A DNA stretch of 64,000 nt. Source: Niastella soli (GTDB lineage Bacteria > Bacteroidota > Bacteroidia > Chitinophagales > Chitinophagaceae). A program made the position numbers and the translations under genes. The notes beneath the pieces are model-generated. The model was not told where the DNA came from, made no database searches, and saw only the letters and a program-made list of their open reading frames with translations. Positions 36,666 to 45,058 of this stretch are shown in pieces. Numbering within the stretch: position 1 is the first letter of the stretch; each line of letters begins with the position of its first letter. The DNA lies in assembly GCF_017742245.1 (NCBI RefSeq), contig NZ_JAGHKO010000001.1, positions 2,199,061-2,263,060 on the forward strand, written 5' to 3'.

Positions 36666-37325
36666 ATGCCAAAAGTAAAAGTGCCGCGCAAGAGTACCTC
36701 TGTTGACATGACAGCGATGTGTGATGTGGCATTCCTGTTACTTTCTTTCTTCATCCTCACCACCAAGTTCAAATCTGATGATACTGTGGCGGTTGTAACC
36801 CCCAAATCGGTTTCAACCAAAGCGGCAGCAGACAAGAACGTAGTGATGATAACTATGGACAAAGACGGAAAGGCCTATTTTTCAGTGGGCGACAATAACG
36901 TAGCTGAAAAACAGGATATCATTGATATGATAGACCAGGGAAAAAACCTTGGGTTAACTGCCCAGGAAAAAGCTGCATTTGCAAGAAGTGGCTCAATTGT
37001 AGGGGTTCCTTTCTCCCAGTTGAAGTCGTTCCTGGATTTGAGTGCTGATCAGGTTAAAAACTTTAAAGCACCCGGTATTCCGCTCGATTCGGCTGACAAT
37101 CAATTGACTGTATGGATGAACGCTGCCACCCGTGCCTTCACAGGTAATACAATGTCCTTGTTGGTAAAAGGGGATAACAATGCGAAATATCCTACATTCA
37201 AAGGGGTGATCGATGCATTTAAAAGAAATGAGATATTTAAGTTCTCGATGGTGACAGACCCAGAGGGTGTTCCGGATGGTACCGCTCTGGCTGCTAAAAG
37301 AGCTACTGGCGCCAAAGAGGAATAA
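36666..37325 (+). CDS. exbD: ExbD/TolR-family protein 1
   Basis: 219 residues: a short cytoplasmic N-terminus, one helix with the conserved proton-carrying Asp (SVDMTAMCDVAFLLLSFFIL, Asp about residue 20) and a periplasmic domain. The periplasmic part is longer than in E. coli ExbD (141 residues), with an insert around DLSADQVKNFKAPGI. Partner of ExbB. Confidence 0.9.
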   Translation: MPKVKVPRKSTSVDMTAMCDVAFLLLSFFILTTKFKSDDTVAVVTPKSVSTKAAADKNVVMITMDKDGKAYFSVGDNNVAEKQDIIDMIDQGKNLGLTAQEKAAFARSGSIVGVPFSQLKSFLDLSADQVKNFKAPGIPLDSADNQLTVWMNAATRAFTGNTMSLLVKGDNNAKYPTFKGVIDAFKRNEIFKFSMVTDPEGVPDGTALAAKRATGAKEE

Positions 37326-37362
37326 TAAGCGAATTAAATTTATAACTTAAAAAAAGTGCGAC

Positions 37363-37896
37363 ATGGCAGAAATGGATACCTCCGGTGGGGGGAAACATAA
37401 AAAAGGACCAGGCGTAAAGAAAGGGAAAAAACTTTCTACACGCGTTGACCTTACGCCAATGGTGGATTTGGGATTCCTGCTGATTACCTTCTTCATATTC
37501 ACCACTACCATGAGCCAACCCACTGCAATGAAGCTTTTCCTGCCAAAAGACACGGAGAAGCCCGAAGAACAGAATAAGATCAAAGCGTCTGGCGCTTTGA
37601 CCATTATGCTGGGTAAAGGTGATGGAGTGTATTATTATGAAGGGGAATTATTACCAGATGGTTCCAACTTCAAAGCAAGCAACTTTAAAGATATCCGTAA
37701 GGAGATCATCGATAAAAAGAAATCAACTAATCCTCAGGATTTTGTAGTGGTAATTAAACCTGGCCCCGAGGCTACCTACAAAAACACTGTAGACATTCTT
37801 GATGAAATGACCATCAATGATGTTAAACGGTATGCGATGGTTGACATCTTTGATACTGAAATTCAGTTGATGAAAGCTACCGAAGGAAGTAAATAA
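37363..37896 (+). CDS. exbD: ExbD/TolR-family protein 2
   Basis: 177 residues with a basic N-terminus (GGGKHKKGPGVKKGKK) and the same Asp-containing helix (TRVDLTPMVDLGFLLITFFI, Asp about residue 36). Two dissimilar ExbD proteins in one operon are typical of Bacteroidota and may form heterodimers in the ExbB pore. Confidence 0.9.
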   Translation: MAEMDTSGGGKHKKGPGVKKGKKLSTRVDLTPMVDLGFLLITFFIFTTTMSQPTAMKLFLPKDTEKPEEQNKIKASGALTIMLGKGDGVYYYEGELLPDGSNFKASNFKDIRKEIIDKKKSTNPQDFVVVIKPGPEATYKNTVDILDEMTINDVKRYAMVDIFDTEIQLMKATEGSK

Positions 37897-37952
37897 AAGT
37901 TGCTTTATGGAAATTTGCATTCAATGCATCTAATTACAAAGAATCTTTAATC

Positions 37953-38789
37953 ATGGAAGTCAATAAAATATTAAGCGCTGATGTTCTTGACATCATCTTC
38001 GAGGGCCGGAATAAGGAATACGGTGCTTATGATCTGCGCAAAACTTATAATAAGCGGTTAGTAACATCGCTTCTTATAGTTGGTGCTATTTGTCTTCTGC
38101 TGTTTATCGGGTACCTGGTATCCGCTTTACTGGAGGACAACACCAAGGTCGCGAAGGTGGATGTGCAGGACGTGAAGCTCGAAGAGATAAAACAGGAGGA
38201 GAAAAAAGAGGAGCCGCCGCCGCCACCTCCCCCAAAACCACCAGATCCACCGAAAGTGGAAATGGCAAAATTCACACCTCCTAAGATCGTAAAAGATGAA
38301 GAGGTAAAAGAAGAGGAGAAACCACCAGAAGTTGAAAAACTGGAAGAGACCAAGATTGGTACAATGAACCAGGAAGGTCAGAAAGACGAAGGTATTGTTG
38401 CTCCTCCCGTTGAAGATGGTGGAAAAGGAGTTGTGGAAGCACCTAAAAAAGACGATGAAGACTGGGATAAAACCTTTACCAAGGTGGAAATTGAGTCGGA
38501 GTACCCCGGTGGAGCCGCCGCCTGGCAGCGCTACCTGAACAGGAACCTCCGATATCCCCAGGAAGCTATCGATAACGAAGTACAAGGTGCTGTAGTTGTA
38601 CAGTTCATTGTGGACAAAGAAGGTAATGTGAGTGATGTTGAAGCCATCAGCGGACCGCAGGAATTGCGTGCAGAAGCTGTTCGGGTTATCAAAAAGAGTG
38701 GTAAATGGACACCAGCTGTACAAAACGGTCGCCAGGTTAAATCGTACAAGAAGCAACCGATCGTATTCCGTCTCGAATCAGAAGGATAA
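37953..38789 (+). CDS. tonB: TonB-family energy transducer 1
   Basis: 278 residues: the Bacteroidota N-terminal motif FEGRNKEYGAYDLRKTY, one helix (~residues 32-52), a Pro/Glu/Lys-rich periplasm-spanning linker (PPPPPPPKPPDPPKVE and repeats of PPEVEKLEE) and a C-terminal TonB domain (YPGGAAAWQRYLNRNLRYP ... SGKWTPAVQNGR). It moves energy from ExbBD to TonB-dependent outer-membrane receptors. Last gene of the core operon; terminator follows. Confidence 0.92.
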   Translation: MEVNKILSADVLDIIFEGRNKEYGAYDLRKTYNKRLVTSLLIVGAICLLLFIGYLVSALLEDNTKVAKVDVQDVKLEEIKQEEKKEEPPPPPPPKPPDPPKVEMAKFTPPKIVKDEEVKEEEKPPEVEKLEETKIGTMNQEGQKDEGIVAPPVEDGGKGVVEAPKKDDEDWDKTFTKVEIESEYPGGAAAWQRYLNRNLRYPQEAIDNEVQGAVVVQFIVDKEGNVSDVEAISGPQELRAEAVRVIKKSGKWTPAVQNGRQVKSYKKQPIVFRLESEG

Positions 38790-38810
38790 TACCGTAGGAT
38801 AATAAGATTA

Positions 38811-38842
38811 AATCCTCTCCAGTTACTGGGGAGGATTTTTTG
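38811..38842 (+). terminator. Terminator after tonB 1
   Basis: AATCCTCTCC (38811-38820) and GGGGAGGATT (38828-38837) form a stem with one G-U pair, followed by TTTTTGTTTT. Confidence 0.85.
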
Positions 38843-38888
38843 TTTTATGGAAAGTATAAAAGATCACATCCTAGTTTAAAGTGTAGTA

Positions 38889-39518
38889 ATGAAACCAACT
38901 GCCTTACTTATAGCTGTTATGTTGATACTAGGGGAAATGTTATTTATTGGTTGTTCATTTGATACTAAGAAAAAAACTGAAATCACTACACAGGAGGGGA
39001 AACTGTTATTGCCGGAAGTTTCGGGGAATGAAATGAAAATAACGCCTTTACCGCAACCAGATCACAAAGAAACTACTTCAGAAAAGACAGTCAAAATAAA
39101 GCGTGTAAAGCCATTCACTGGTACAATTAAAGGTGAAAAAAATAGAACCCCATACAGTGAACCTCTACCAATTCAGGAGGAAGACTACAGGGATAGTATA
39201 ATATGGAGTAAGGTAGAAATTGAGGCCGAATATCCGGGCGGAGCAGCGGCCTGGCTGCGCTTTTGGAACAGGAATCTGCACATACCCCAGGATGTTATTG
39301 ATAACGAATCGTATGGTAGTGTTGTGGTACAGTTTGTTGTAGATAAAGAAGGAAATGTTAGTGATGTAGAAGCCCTAAGCGGTGCGGAAGCAATGTGTAC
39401 AGAAGTGGTGCGTGTAATTAAGAAAAGTGGTAGATGGACGCCGGCAATACAAAATGGCCGTTATGTAAAATCACTTAAAAAGCAGCCGTTCATAATTTGT
39501 ATTAAAGCAGAAGAATAA
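38889..39518 (+). CDS. Lipoprotein-type TonB C-terminal domain protein
   Basis: 209 residues. The C-terminal ~95 residues are a TonB domain closely like its neighbours (YPGGAAAWLRFWNRNLHIP, VVQFVVDKEGNVSDVEAL, SGRWTPAIQNGRYVKS). But the N-terminal GRNKEYGAYDLR motif and the TonB helix are replaced by a signal-like sequence ending in MLFIGCSF, a probable lipobox, with a short 100-residue linker. A TonB domain held by a lipid cannot span or be driven by ExbBD in the usual way, so it may be a decoy, a regulator or a decaying copy. The base composition is more AT-rich than its neighbours. Confidence 0.75.
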   Translation: MKPTALLIAVMLILGEMLFIGCSFDTKKKTEITTQEGKLLLPEVSGNEMKITPLPQPDHKETTSEKTVKIKRVKPFTGTIKGEKNRTPYSEPLPIQEEDYRDSIIWSKVEIEAEYPGGAAAWLRFWNRNLHIPQDVIDNESYGSVVVQFVVDKEGNVSDVEALSGAEAMCTEVVRVIKKSGRWTPAIQNGRYVKSLKKQPFIICIKAEE

Positions 39519-39555
39519 AACAATGCGCTTATAAAATTCGGTTGACGATATTTAT

Positions 39556-39590
39556 GCCGCCGCGGTTTAACGTGGCGGTTTTTATTTTCT
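39556..39590 (+). terminator. Terminator after the lipoprotein TonB gene
   Basis: CCGCCGCG (39557-39564) and CGTGGCGG (39571-39578), one G-U pair, followed by TTTTTATTTTCT. Confidence 0.85.
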
Positions 39591-39715
39591 ATTGGACACA
39601 TTTTCTTAATCACATAGTTGTTTTCTGGTTTCCCGAAGTATCACGGATGCGCAAAAGTTACTTAGTAATTGTATGGAATAAATTAGCGTGTGCATCTAAG
39701 TAATAAAGCATAGCC

Positions 39716-40543
39716 ATGGAAAGTTCAACCATTCTAACCGCAGACATCCTCGATATTATTTTCGAGGGGCGCAACAAAGAGTATGGCGCCTATGACCTGC
39801 GACGTACCTACGGCCGACGTTTGACGGTGTCCATTACTGTTATGTTATCGGTAATTCTTTTGCTGGGCATCGGGTATGCCTTTGCAGGTGAAAAAAAGCA
39901 AAAGCTAACAGAGGTGATCATTCCTCCAGACGTGGTGTTGGATAAAATACCAGACAGACCTGTTGAGCCGCTGCCACCACCACCGCCGCCCAAACAGCCG
40001 GAAGTAAAAGTGGAAATGGCCAAGTTCACGCCACCCAAAATTGTAAACGATGAAGATGTTAAAGAGGAGGAGAAACCACCAGAGGTGGAAAAACTCGAAG
40101 ACACCCGTATCGCTACTTACAACCAGGAAGGGGTGAAAGAAACCGACATCATAGCGCCACCTATTGAGCCCGGCACTACTGGCGTTATTGAACAACCAAA
40201 GAAAGATGAAGAAGACTGGAACAAAGTTTTTACCAAGGTGGAAATGGAGTCAGAATATCCCGGTGGTATGCCGGCCTGGCAACGTTTTCTGAAAAAGAAC
40301 CTTCAATTTTCACAGGAAGGATTGGATAATGAAGTACAGGGTACGGTTGTAGTGCAGTTCATTGTTGACAAAGATGGAAACGTAAGTGATGTAGAAGCGC
40401 TCAGCGGGCCTCAGGAATACCGCGCAGAAGCAGTACGGGTAATTAAGAAGAGTGGTAAATGGACACCGGCTATTCAAAACGGCCGCTCGGTTAAATCGTT
40501 CAAAAAACAACCAATCGTATTCCGTCTTGAGACGGAAGGGTAA
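39716..40543 (+). CDS. tonB: TonB-family energy transducer 2
   Basis: 275 residues with the full TonB layout: FEGRNKEYGAYDLRRTYGRR, one helix (~32-50), Pro-rich linker (EPLPPPPPPKQPEVKVE, then PPKIVNDEDVKEEEKPPEVE) and TonB C-terminal domain. It is very similar to tonB 1 over its whole length. It has its own upstream region, which is partly copied in front of tonB 3, and its own terminator. Confidence 0.92.
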   Translation: MESSTILTADILDIIFEGRNKEYGAYDLRRTYGRRLTVSITVMLSVILLLGIGYAFAGEKKQKLTEVIIPPDVVLDKIPDRPVEPLPPPPPPKQPEVKVEMAKFTPPKIVNDEDVKEEEKPPEVEKLEDTRIATYNQEGVKETDIIAPPIEPGTTGVIEQPKKDEEDWNKVFTKVEMESEYPGGMPAWQRFLKKNLQFSQEGLDNEVQGTVVVQFIVDKDGNVSDVEALSGPQEYRAEAVRVIKKSGKWTPAIQNGRSVKSFKKQPIVFRLETEG

Positions 40544-40565
40544 GATTCAAAATGGGTTTATTTGC

Positions 40566-40597
40566 ATCCTCTCCATTACGGGGAGGATTTTTTTATT
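40566..40597 (+). terminator. Terminator after tonB 2
   Basis: ATCCTCTCC (40566-40574) and GGGGAGGAT (40580-40588), one G-U pair, followed by TTTTTTTATTTTA. Its stem is almost the same as that after tonB 1, so the terminator was duplicated with the gene. Confidence 0.88.
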
Positions 40598-40670
40598 TTA
40601 GGCAATGGTTGTTTTGATTATTATAGTATGGAAATAGTTAGGCTATGCATCTTAGTAATAAATAATAGTT

Positions 40671-41504
40671 ATGGAAAGCTCTACCATTCTAACCGCAGAT
40701 GTGCTCGATATTTTATTCGAAGGCCGCAACAAGGATTATGGTGCTTATGACCTGAGACGCACCTATAGCCGGCGTTTGACAGTGTCCATTACTGTTATGT
40801 TATCGCTCATCTGCATGTTGTTTATCGGATTTGCCTTTGCTGGTAAAAAAACAAAAATAGACCCGGACCTGTTCACTAAGGACATAGTGCTGGAGTCAAT
40901 AACTCAACCTGAGAAGCCAGTAGAACCCCCTCCGCCACCGGTAAAACCACCGGCCGCGCCAGTACGGTTAAAAACAATAGCCTTTGTCACGCCCAAAATT
41001 GTACCAACAGAGGAGGTTAAGCCAGAGGAAGTGCCGCCAACAAACGAGGATATGGAAAATGTAAAAATTGGCAATGTGAATAACCCGGACGGAGAGTTGG
41101 AGAATGGGTTGGTGACAGGCCCTGTTGGGGATGGTGTTGTAAAGGGGATCATTGAAAAACCTACAAAAGAGGACGAAGAGGGAGATGGAATAGTTATGAA
41201 AGTGGAAATTGAATCGGAATATCCCGGTGGTTTATCTGCCTGGATGCGTTTCCTGAACAGGAGCCTGCGTTACCCACAGGAAGCTATAGATATGGAAATT
41301 CAAGGGACTGTAGTGGTACAATTCATTGTTGACAAAGAGGGCAATGTAAGCGAGGTACAAGCCTTGAGTGGCCCCGAGGAATTACGTTCTGAGGCAGTAC
41401 GGGTGATTAAAAAAAGTGGTAAATGGACCCCCGCCGTTCAAAATGGTCACAAGGTGAAATCGTACAAAAGACAGCCGATAGGGTTTAAAATCGCTGCCGA
41501 ATAG
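40671..41504 (+). CDS. tonB: TonB-family energy transducer 3
   Basis: 277 residues, again FEGRNKDYGAYDLRRTYSRR, one helix, a Pro-rich linker that has diverged more (EPPPPPVKPPAAPVRLK) and a TonB C-terminal domain (SGKWTPAVQNGHKVKSYKR). Its first ~45 residues are almost identical to tonB 2 and its leader (about 40625-40670) resembles that of tonB 2, so it is a recent tandem copy. Confidence 0.92.
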   Translation: MESSTILTADVLDILFEGRNKDYGAYDLRRTYSRRLTVSITVMLSLICMLFIGFAFAGKKTKIDPDLFTKDIVLESITQPEKPVEPPPPPVKPPAAPVRLKTIAFVTPKIVPTEEVKPEEVPPTNEDMENVKIGNVNNPDGELENGLVTGPVGDGVVKGIIEKPTKEDEEGDGIVMKVEIESEYPGGLSAWMRFLNRSLRYPQEAIDMEIQGTVVVQFIVDKEGNVSEVQALSGPEELRSEAVRVIKKSGKWTPAVQNGHKVKSYKRQPIGFKIAAE

Positions 41505-41530
41505 GTAGTCTGTTAGTCGCTTGCTCTACA

Positions 41531-41568
41531 GGGCGGTCCTCAGGTGGGGGATCGCCCTTTCCTTTTTA
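41531..41568 (+). terminator. Terminator after tonB 3
   Basis: GGGCGGTCC (41531-41539) and GGATCGCCC (41549-41557), one G-U pair, followed by TTTCCTTTTT. Its T-tract runs up to the mnmE -7 box. Confidence 0.8.
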
Positions 41569-41573
41569 ATTGG

Positions 41574-41581
41574 TATTTTTG
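41574..41581 (+). promoter_or_regulatory. -7 box of mnmE
   Basis: TATTTTTG, an exact TAnnTTTG match, 21 nt before the ATG at 41603. Its position excludes the TTG codon at 41570 as a start. Confidence 0.55.
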
Positions 41582-41602
41582 CCCCCGTTTAATAAGCACT
41601 AT

Positions 41603-42988
41603 ATGCACGGAAAATCGATTGGCTGGGATGATACTATTGTAGCACTGGCAACCGCCCAGGGAATTGGGGCTATTGGCGTTATACGTTTAAGCGGGCGGCA
41701 GGCCATTGACATCGTGAACCGGTTGTTCCCATCAAAAGACCTCACTCAACAACCCTCACATACCCTGCATGTAGGCTATTTAAAAGAGAATGGGAAGGTG
41801 CTGGACGAAGTAGTGATCTCACTGTTTAAAGGTCCCAAATCGTACACCGGTGAAGATGTGATAGAAATCTCGGGTCATGGTTCCCCCTACGTTTTGCAGG
41901 AGATCATACAGTCCTGCGTTAACCAGGGCGCCCGGCTGGCCAAACCGGGAGAATATACCCAACGGGCTTTTTTAAATGGCAAGTTAGATCTGGCACAGGC
42001 AGAAGCCGTGGCCGACCTGATTGCCAGTAATACAGAGGCTTCCAGGAAAACAGCCCTGCATAACATTCGCGGTGGTTTTTCAGAACGGTTAAAAGACCTT
42101 CGGGAGCGGTTGATCAAATTTTCCGCACTTATAGAACTGGAGCTCGACTTTTCGCAGGAAGATGTAGAGTTTGCTGATAGGACCCAATTGTATGAACTTC
42201 TTACCGAAGTGCAGCAAACTACCCAACAGCTGGCTGCCTCCTTTCAATTGGGAAATGTGATCAAAAATGGGGTAAGTGTGGCCATTATCGGAAAACCCAA
42301 TGCCGGTAAATCGACCTTGTTGAATGCCCTGCTAAATGAAAACAGGGCCATTGTAAGCGATATTGCTGGTACTACCCGCGATACAATTGAAGAAGTATTG
42401 AATATCGATGGCATCCTGTTCCGCCTCATTGACACAGCCGGTATTCGTGAACATACCCACGATGTAATAGAAAGTATAGGCATGGAAAAAGCCCTGGCCA
42501 AAATGCAGCAGGCCGATGTAGTGATATACCTGTTTGATGTAAATGAGGTCTCCAAGGATGAATTACAGTCAACTGTAAATGAATTCAACAACAAAAAACT
42601 GAAATACGTCTTAGTTGGTAATAAAGCCGATGCTTCTTCCGAAGCAGACCGTCGCAATAAATTCAACAGCATTCCCGGCATTATATTCATTTCTGCCAAA
42701 GAAAATCTGCATACCGAGGTCTTAAAGGAAAAATTGGTTGATCTGGTGTTGCAGGGCAAGGTTACTACCGATGACACCATAATTACCAATGCGCGGCACT
42801 TTCACGCCTTGCAGGAAGTATTGCAATCGCTGATAGATACCCGAAATGGGTTGGATAGTAATATTCCCAGCGACCTGGTTTCACTCGACATTCGTAGATG
42901 TTTACACTATTTGGGTGAGATAACCGGTGAAATAACAACAGAAGATCAGCTGGATTATATCTTTAGCAAATTCTGTATAGGGAAGTAG
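41603..42988 (+). CDS. mnmE: tRNA modification GTPase MnmE
   Basis: 461 residues from the ATG at 41603 (MHGKSIGWDDTIVALAT). With MnmG it installs the cmnm5 group on U34 of tRNAs. The N-terminal tetrahydrofolate-binding domain has GAIGVIRLSG; the G domain has GKPNAGKSTLLNAL (G1), AGTTRDTIEE (G2), DTAGIR (G3) and GNKAD (G4). The C-terminal end FCIGK contains the catalytic Cys of the 'CIGK' motif. Complete. Confidence 0.97.
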   Translation: MHGKSIGWDDTIVALATAQGIGAIGVIRLSGRQAIDIVNRLFPSKDLTQQPSHTLHVGYLKENGKVLDEVVISLFKGPKSYTGEDVIEISGHGSPYVLQEIIQSCVNQGARLAKPGEYTQRAFLNGKLDLAQAEAVADLIASNTEASRKTALHNIRGGFSERLKDLRERLIKFSALIELELDFSQEDVEFADRTQLYELLTEVQQTTQQLAASFQLGNVIKNGVSVAIIGKPNAGKSTLLNALLNENRAIVSDIAGTTRDTIEEVLNIDGILFRLIDTAGIREHTHDVIESIGMEKALAKMQQADVVIYLFDVNEVSKDELQSTVNEFNNKKLKYVLVGNKADASSEADRRNKFNSIPGIIFISAKENLHTEVLKEKLVDLVLQGKVTTDDTIITNARHFHALQEVLQSLIDTRNGLDSNIPSDLVSLDIRRCLHYLGEITGEITTEDQLDYIFSKFCIGK

Positions 42989-43016
42989 GATTTTATTGAC
43001 AATTACCAGCAACACT

Positions 43017-43044
43017 AAAAAAGTCGCCACGTGGCGACTTTCTA
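43017..43044. terminator. Bidirectional terminator after mnmE
   Basis: AAGTCGCCAC and GTGGCGACTT form a perfect 20-nt palindrome at 43021-43040, with A-rich and T-rich flanks, between convergent genes. Confidence 0.85.
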
Positions 43045-43121
43045 AATATTTGCTTTCGGTACCGGTATTCTTAAAAAAAAGGCACCATTGGCGCTCTTCA
43101 AGTTTAAACGGGCAGAATGTT

Positions 43122-43940
43122 TTAAGAATTGATAAAAGCTAATATGTCGGCATTGATAACGGCAGCTTCAGTCGTCGGCATACCATGTGGGAAACCCGGA
43201 TAGGAAATCAACTTTCCGTGTTTCAACAGCTTGACAGCTTTTGCGCCCGATATCGGGAAAGGCACGACCTGATCATCTTCGCCATGAAGCACCAGCACGG
43301 GAATATCTACACTTTGCAGATCCGCGGTAAAATCCGTTTCTGAAAAGGCTTTGATCCCATCGTAGTGTGCTTTAACACCACCCATCATACCCTGACGCCA
43401 CCAGTTGTCCCTGATGCCCTGAGATATTTTTGCACCTGCACGATTGTAACCATAAAATGGGATGGTGAAATCTTGGAAAAACTGAGGCCGGTTTGTGGCA
43501 GTATTCAGGCGTATTTCGTTCAAGGCAGATAATGGAACGCCATCCGGATTGATTTCGCTTTGCACCATAATTGGCGTTACCGCGCTTACCAGCACCGCCT
43601 TGGCAATACGGCCCTTACCATATTGTGCGGCATATCGAATAACCTCACCGCCACCCGTAGAATGCCCAATGTGTATCGCATTTTTCAAATCAAGAGCTGT
43701 TGTAAGTTCCGCTACATCGGAAGCATAAGTATCCATGTTATGACCAACGGATCCTTGAGTTGACCTTCCATGACCCCGGCGATCGTGAGCGATCACCCTA
43801 AATCCCTTTTCCAGGAAAAACATCATTTGTGCATCCCAATCATCACTCGATAAAGGCCAACCATGATGAAAAACCAACGGTTGTCCGCTGCCCCAGTCTT
43901 TGTAGTAAATCTGGGTGCCGTCTTTTACTGTAATTTTCAT
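43122..43940 (-). CDS. Alpha/beta hydrolase, non-heme chloroperoxidase type
   Basis: 272 residues from the ATG at 43940 (MKITVKDGTQIYYKDWG); the 32 codons upstream in frame look non-coding and overlap the preceding gene. Triad: Ser in GHSTGGGE, Asp in LHGEDDQVVP and His in PGFPHGMPT. Oxyanion segment HHGWPLSSDDW. The whole pattern is that of the cofactor-free 'chloroperoxidase'/aryl-esterase group, which hydrolyse esters and can perhydrolyse acids with peroxide. Last gene of an ohr-SDR-hydrolase-hydrolase operon. Confidence 0.88.
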   Translation of the reverse strand: MKITVKDGTQIYYKDWGSGQPLVFHHGWPLSSDDWDAQMMFFLEKGFRVIAHDRRGHGRSTQGSVGHNMDTYASDVAELTTALDLKNAIHIGHSTGGGEVIRYAAQYGKGRIAKAVLVSAVTPIMVQSEINPDGVPLSALNEIRLNTATNRPQFFQDFTIPFYGYNRAGAKISQGIRDNWWRQGMMGGVKAHYDGIKAFSETDFTADLQSVDIPVLVLHGEDDQVVPFPISGAKAVKLLKHGKLISYPGFPHGMPTTEAAVINADILAFINS

Positions 43941-44010
43941 TGTAAGTGTTGTTAATAATTTAATTGTATTTTCTGCTACAGTTAACTTTTTGTACGATGG
44001 TTTCCTGAGT

Positions 44011-45054
44011 TTATTCAGCATAACCAGCTGCTTCAATTATTGCATGAGCAAATTCCAATGGCGCTTCCTGTGGCAAATTATGCCCGATACCGCCGCTGAC
44101 TGTACGATGTAGATATCTGCCTTTAAACTTTCCTGCGTATGCTGTTGGATCCGGATGAGGCGCACCGTTAGCATCACCTTCAAGCGTTATAGTAGGTACA
44201 CTGATAATTGGAGCCATTGCCAGCTCCTTTTCAAAGTCGTCGTACTTTGTTTCCCCTTTGATCAGGCCCAAACGCCAACGGTAATTATTTATCACTATGG
44301 CTACATGGTCCGAATTGTTAAATGATTGTGCTGATAGTTTGTAAGTGGCCTCGTCAAAATGCCATTGAGGTGAAGCTGTCTGCCAGATAAGTTTATTAAA
44401 CTCGTATGTGTTTTGTTTGTACCCCATTTCGCCACGTTCTGTAGCAAAATAATATTGGTACCACCAAGCTTGCTCTGCTTTTGGCGGTAGTGGTGCTTTA
44501 TTAGCTTGTTGACTACCGATCAGATAACCGCTAACTGATACTAAAGCGCTGCAGCGGTCGGGCCAAAGCGCAGCAATAATGTTGGCGGTACGTGCGCCCC
44601 AGTCAAAACCGCCTATGATGGCATTCTTTATTTTCAAAGCATCCATCAAGTCAATAATATCCCTAGCAAAGACCGACTGCTGGCCATTGCGGATCTCGCT
44701 GTCCGACAGAAAGCGTGTGGTCCCATAACCGCGTACATATGGAACGATTACTTTGTAACCTTTGGAGGCCAAAATTGCCGCCACTTCTGCATAACTATGA
44801 ATGTCATACGGCCAGCCATGCAATAAGATCACAACCTGGCCATTGACGCTTCCGGCTTCAGCGTAACCCACATTAAGCACGCCAGCATTTATTTGTTTTA
44901 TATTGTCAAATGACTTGCTGTCTGAATAATTCATGGCATTAAGATTAGTTAAGGAACCGTCAGGAGGGCTAGCTTTCGCAGTATTAAACATACCGAGTCG
45001 AGCAAAGGTATATCCCAGTGCAGCATTGCTGATAAAGCGGCGGCGATTCACCAT
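44011..45054 (-). CDS. Exported alpha/beta hydrolase, haloalkane dehalogenase/epoxide hydrolase-like
   Basis: 347 residues. The N-terminus NRRRFISNAALGYTFARLG looks like a twin-arginine signal. The hydrolase domain has LLHGWPYDIHSY (oxyanion site) and GGFDWGARTA, where the nucleophile is Asp and not Ser, as in epoxide hydrolases and haloalkane dehalogenases. The C-terminal His is in GGIGHNLPQEAP. Starts five nt after the SDR stop. Substrate unknown. Confidence 0.82.
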   Translation of the reverse strand: MVNRRRFISNAALGYTFARLGMFNTAKASPPDGSLTNLNAMNYSDSKSFDNIKQINAGVLNVGYAEAGSVNGQVVILLHGWPYDIHSYAEVAAILASKGYKVIVPYVRGYGTTRFLSDSEIRNGQQSVFARDIIDLMDALKIKNAIIGGFDWGARTANIIAALWPDRCSALVSVSGYLIGSQQANKAPLPPKAEQAWWYQYYFATERGEMGYKQNTYEFNKLIWQTASPQWHFDEATYKLSAQSFNNSDHVAIVINNYRWRLGLIKGETKYDDFEKELAMAPIISVPTITLEGDANGAPHPDPTAYAGKFKGRYLHRTVSGGIGHNLPQEAPLEFAHAIIEAAGYAE

Positions 45055-45058
45055 ATTA

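Noticed and set aside
38889-39518. Reading the lipoprotein TonB gene as a frameshifted normal TonB
   Set aside because: No GRNKEYGAYDLR-like motif appears in any frame upstream, and the signal-like N-terminus is coherent.
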